A stretch of 61,534 bases of DNA from Fibrobacter succinogenes (GTDB taxonomy: Bacteria > Fibrobacterota > Fibrobacteria > Fibrobacterales > Fibrobacteraceae): the NCBI GenBank assembly GCA_902762795.1, contig CACWPM010000043.1, positions 1 through 61,534 of the forward strand, read 5' to 3'. Below, piece after piece: positions 58,610 to 61,534 of the stretch. Position 1 is the first letter of the stretch. Each line of letters opens with the position of its first letter. A program made the position numbers and the translations under genes. Below the pieces are notes generated by a model. That model saw only the letters and a list, made by a program, of their open reading frames with translations, had not been told where the DNA came from and ran no database searches.

Positions 58610-59770
58610 TCAGACGGCTAGCGCTATTTCTTTCCAGCTGATGAATTTCTGATTTTCGCCGTGGTATGAGTCTTCGCCACCATAGACGACGCTTGTGTTA
58701 GAAAGCGGAATGCCCGAGACCTCGGCAAATTTTTTCAGTCCGTCGTAGAATTTCTGATTTTTTGTTTCGCCGGACTTGATTTCTATTGCGTGCAGTTCTC
58801 CGTCGGTTTCGCAAAGTAAGTCAACTTCATTCTGATTTGAATCTCGCCAAAAATAGAGTTGCGGTTCTTCGCCTTTGAACAAGGCGTTTTTCATGTATTC
58901 GGCAACTACGAAATTTTCAAAAATTGCCCCGCGTAAACCGCTTTTTTGCAGCTGCTTTTGATTAAAAATGTTCAACAGATTACACAGGAGCCCGGTGTCG
59001 CAAAAATAAATTTTAGACGATTTAACGACTCTTTTCGAAAAATTCTTATAATATGGAGGGAGGCGGAGAAGTATAAAGCTTGCTTCAAGAATCGAAATCC
59101 AGGAGTTTGCGGTTGTGACGGATATCCCTGCATCTTTGGCGAGCGAAGCGACGTTCATTACGGAGCCCACATTTGCGGCGCATAACTTGAGGAAGCGCTT
59201 GAATGCGGCCATGGCCGTTATGTTTCGCAATAGGCGTACGTCCCGTTCGACATACGTCTGCAGGTATGACGTAAAGTATTCCTTTGTCGTAACTTTCTTG
59301 TCATAGAGTCTTGGGTAACAACCTTTGAGCAGAAACTCGTCTAGACCGCTAGGAAGCTTGTCGGCCTCCCGTAATTCATCGGCGGAAAACGGGAAAAGTT
59401 TGAGGACGCTTGTGCGGCCGGCAAGGCTTTGCGAGATGCGTTCCATCAACAGAAAGTTGTGCGAACCGGACAAAATAAATTGCCCGCATTGGTCGTGAGA
59501 ATCCACGATTGTCTGTAGATAAGAGAACAAGTCCGGAACGCGTTGCGCTTCGTCTATAATGCATTTTGTTCCGCATTCTCTTAGAAAACCGCGAGGGTCG
59601 TTTTCGGCAAGTTGGCGGACATCAGGATCTTCTAGCGAAATATATTTATAGTCTGCAAAACATGACTTCAGCAATGTAGATTTGCCACTTTGCCTTGGTC
59701 CCGTCAACGTTACCACGGGAAATCTCGTCGCCACATCTAGAATTGTATCTGAAATTGCCCTTCTTATCAT
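58610..59770 (-). CDS. AAA-family ATPase with DUF4143 domain
   Basis: This 386-residue protein has an N-terminal AAA_14 ATPase with Walker A G24-PRQSGKS-31 and Walker B CIIDEAQ near 70-76. A helical middle carries a winged-helix-like segment, and the DUF4143 C-terminal part reads NEVDLLCETDGELHAIEIKSG, a PD-(D/E)xK-like motif. These proteins are widespread, often mobile, and of unclear function. It lies between a broken PAP2 gene and a chimeric transporter. Two 23-bp direct repeats lie 49-94 nt upstream of its start and may be an operator. Confidence 0.9.
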   Translation of the reverse strand: MIRRAISDTILDVATRFPVVTLTGPRQSGKSTLLKSCFADYKYISLEDPDVRQLAENDPRGFLRECGTKCIIDEAQRVPDLFSYLQTIVDSHDQCGQFILSGSHNFLLMERISQSLAGRTSVLKLFPFSADELREADKLPSGLDEFLLKGCYPRLYDKKVTTKEYFTSYLQTYVERDVRLLRNITAMAAFKRFLKLCAANVGSVMNVASLAKDAGISVTTANSWISILEASFILLRLPPYYKNFSKRVVKSSKIYFCDTGLLCNLLNIFNQKQLQKSGLRGAIFENFVVAEYMKNALFKGEEPQLYFWRDSNQNEVDLLCETDGELHAIEIKSGETKNQKFYDGLKKFAEVSGIPLSNTSVVYGGEDSYHGENQKFISWKEIALAV

Positions 59771-59818
59771 TAAAACACCCTTTTTGTTTAAATATAGCGT
59801 ATTTTTTATGAAAAAGCA

Positions 59819-59864
59819 ATAGTCTAGTTTATGAAAATCATATAGTCTGATTTATGAAAATCAT
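59819..59864. repeat. Tandem 23-bp direct repeat upstream of the DUF4143 ATPase
   Basis: ATAGTCTAGTTTATGAAAA (continuing TCAT) at 59819-59841 is followed by ATAGTCTGATTTATGAAAA (continuing TCAT) at 59842-59864. Each unit contains the inverted repeat ATGA-aaa-TCAT. A partial third unit follows. Confidence 0.8.
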
Positions 59865-59868
59865 ATAA

Positions 59869-61534
59869 TCATACTGCTGTTTTTTCGGATTTCTGCAAAA
59901 GCGTATCGTAAACCACAAAAATGGTACCGGCGATCATGACCAGGAACGCCACGATGTATTGCAGCGTGATTTTTTCGTTCAGGAGCACGACAGAAAATAG
60001 GACGCCGATAAAGGGCGCAAAGGCGTAAAAGGCGCTGGTCTTTGCGGCTCCCAGGTAATGTTGCGCGCGGATGTAGGTGAAAATGCTCAGGCCGTAAGCC
60101 ACAAAGCCGAGCAGCAGGGCGAGCGGGATGTATTTTGCGGCGAAGTTCATTTCGCCTGTGGTAAGCGAAACGACGATGGAGCCGATTCCGGAACAGAGGC
60201 CTTTTATGGTCACAATCTGGTATGTGCTTTTGTTTGAAATTTTGCGGGTGCAGTTGTTTTCTAGCCCCCAGCAGATGGTCGCGCCGAGAACGAAAATGGA
60301 ACCGACGGAAAAATTGAAGCTGTCGGTATTTTCAAACGAGAGAATGAAACTGGATATCGTTATAAATAAAATGGCAATCCACAAACGCGTAGACACCTTT
60401 TCTCTAAAAATGAATAGCGCAATCAGCGTTGTCGCGACGATTTCGAAGTTCCCGAGCAGCGATGCGTTGCTGGATGTTCCGTACTTGACGCCGAACATGA
60501 GCAGTATGGGGGCGACAATGTCGAGCAGGACCATGCCCAGCGTGTAGGGGAAATCTTTTTTGCAGAGCCGTTCTGATTGGGGCTCGCGTCTGACATGGAA
60601 CAGGTAGAGGATGCCAATGCCGATCCCCGCACCAATATAGAGCAGTCCCGCCATGAATACGGGCGAAATGTGGGCCAGCAGCATTTTGGAGCAGGGAACA
60701 TTCAGTGCATAAAATGCGGCCGCCGCTATAGCATAACCAATCGCAATGACATTCTTGTCCTTGTTCGCCTTTCCGTTGTCGCCCTCGCCGAGGAATTTTG
60801 CAACGAGCGCGCTGCCGCCGGCCCCCATCATCACGCCGGGAGCGGCAATAAGCATAAGGACAGGCATGACGAGGTTTACGGCGGCAAAAGAAGTCTTTCC
60901 GACAAAGTTCGAGACAAATGCGGCATCGACAATGCTGTAGATGGTGGTAAAAAACATTGTCAAGATAGACGGAAAGACGAAGCAGCTGACGGCTTCGCGG
61001 CGGGAATCAATGAATCGGGCGTAGATTCCGCCGTTCTTCACGAGTTCTTCGTGCTTGCCCTGTTCCACAATGCGGCCTTTATCCAAGACGATAATCTGGT
61101 CGGCGTGGCGCACAGTTTTTAAGCGGTGCGCGATCATGATGACGGTTTTTTCGCGGATCAGTTCCTGGATGGCAAGCATCAAGTCGCGTTCGTTTTCGGG
61201 GTCCACGTTCGCGGTCGCTTCGTCCAGAATGATGACCGGGGAATCCTTCATGATGGCGCGTGCAATCGAGATGCGCTGGCGTTCACCGCCGCTGAGGCTT
61301 GCGCCGCCTTCGCCAATGACCGTGTTGTAGCCGTCGGGGAGTTTTTCGATGAAGTCGTGGCAGCAGGCTTTCTTGGCGGCTTCTACGACTTGCTCGTGCG
61401 TGGCGCTCGGATTCCCGAACTTGATGTTGTTTTCAATCGTATCGCGGAACAGATACACGTTCTGGAACACGAAACTGAAATTCTTCATGAGGCTATCCAT
61501 GCTGTAATCTTGCACGCGGCGGCCGCCCAATGTC
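59869..61534 (-). CDS. In-frame chimera: ABC ATPase, MATE fragment and DMT (EamA) permease (partial at window end)
   Basis: One open frame of at least 554 codons runs off the right edge of the window. Numbering from the TTG at 61530, residues about 1-182 are the C-terminal part of an ABC-exporter ATPase: SLSGGERQRISIARAI, ILDEATANVD and IMIAHRLKTVRHADQ are intact, ending near FIDSRREAVS. Residues about 183-256 match the N-terminal part of a MATE transporter (IYSIVDAAFVSNFVG, GAGGSALVAKFLGEGD). Residues about 257-553 are a ten-helix DMT/EamA permease, nearly complete. The joins are approximately at 60985 and 60763. No stop separates the parts. Confidence 0.8.
   Translation of the reverse strand, partial: TLGGRRVQDYSMDSLMKNFSFVFQNVYLFRDTIENNIKFGNPSATHEQVVEAAKKACCHDFIEKLPDGYNTVIGEGGASLSGGERQRISIARAIMKDSPVIILDEATANVDPENERDLMLAIQELIREKTVIMIAHRLKTVRHADQIIVLDKGRIVEQGKHEELVKNGGIYARFIDSRREAVSCFVFPSILTMFFTTIYSIVDAAFVSNFVGKTSFAAVNLVMPVLMLIAAPGVMMGAGGSALVAKFLGEGDNGKANKDKNVIAIGYAIAAAAFYALNVPCSKMLLAHISPVFMAGLLYIGAGIGIGILYLFHVRREPQSERLCKKDFPYTLGMVLLDIVAPILLMFGVKYGTSSNASLLGNFEIVATTLIALFIFREKVSTRLWIAILFITISSFILSFENTDSFNFSVGSIFVLGATICWGLENNCTRKISNKSTYQIVTIKGLCSGIGSIVVSLTTGEMNFAAKYIPLALLLGFVAYGLSIFTYIRAQHYLGAAKTSAFYAFAPFIGVLFSVVLLNEKITLQYIVAFLVMIAGTIFVVYDTLLQKSEKTAV

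Overview
The window is a 61.5 kb stretch of a Gram-negative, diderm, rod-shaped bacterium. It most resembles Fibrobacter (Fibrobacterota); this is an inference from gene content, not a database match. The pointers are a futalosine-type menaquinone pathway (mqnB, mqnD, ubiA/ubiX/ubiE-like genes), a CotH-type lipoprotein with Ser-rich linker and InlB-like repeat, long periplasmic TPR proteins beside ExbB/ExbD/TonB-like genes, OmpA with thrombospondin type 3 repeats, a Bacteroidota-type 'histone H1' peptide, and intergenic arrays built on TAGGTT/TAGGTA-like words.

Layout. 1-750: five 48-bp tandem repeats, a tRNA-Leu(CAG) with promoter and terminator, and a probable structured RNA of about 210 nt. 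748-6300: an uncharacterised three-gene membrane/secretion operon, a MORN-like lipoprotein, two pseudopilins, tRNA-Leu(UAA) and a small soluble protein. 6308-11882: a minus-strand operon running ftsX, envC-like amidase activator, holB, recJ and a TonB-C-like membrane protein. 11928-15746: YbbR-domain protein, tsaD, a small secreted protein and birA. 15757-16779: an isolated AT-rich class III nucleotidyl cyclase. 16977-19545: menG/ubiE, ubiX, ubiA and a 73-residue membrane protein. 19662-24838: CotH lipoprotein, tRNA-Phe, a GAF/HD-GYP protein, tRNA-Ser(UGA) and comF. 25284-30716: the rod-shape operon mreB-mreC-mreD-mrdA-rodA. 30779-32623: a small lipoprotein and an outer-membrane barrel.

32786-43670 is the most system-like part. 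Seven minus-strand genes, in transcription order, encode an OmpA protein with a beta-helix domain, a barrel-TPR fusion, a 1293-residue TPR protein, an ExbB/TolQ channel, two ExbD/TolR proteins and a TonB/AgmX-like protein. I read it as one proton-driven trans-envelope machine. It resembles Tol-Pal and the Myxococcus gliding motor in parts list, but its job is unknown.

43788-53304: histone-H1-like peptide, mqnD, mqnB, a PfkB sugar kinase, tyrS, a small barrel, a LysR regulator, a GAF-AAA+-Fis regulator that has lost the GAFTGA motif, another barrel, yqeY and an rpsU gene that reads as frameshifted. 53467-57645: a cache-HAMP-PP2C phosphatase and a divergent subtilisin-like protein. 57998-61534 looks accessory and damaged: a frameshifted PAP2 phosphatase, an AAA/DUF4143 ATPase, and an in-frame chimera joining an ABC ATPase, a MATE fragment and a complete DMT permease, cut by the window end.

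Two indels in recognisable genes (rpsU, PAP2) mean read-level checking should come before any biological reading of the broken genes.
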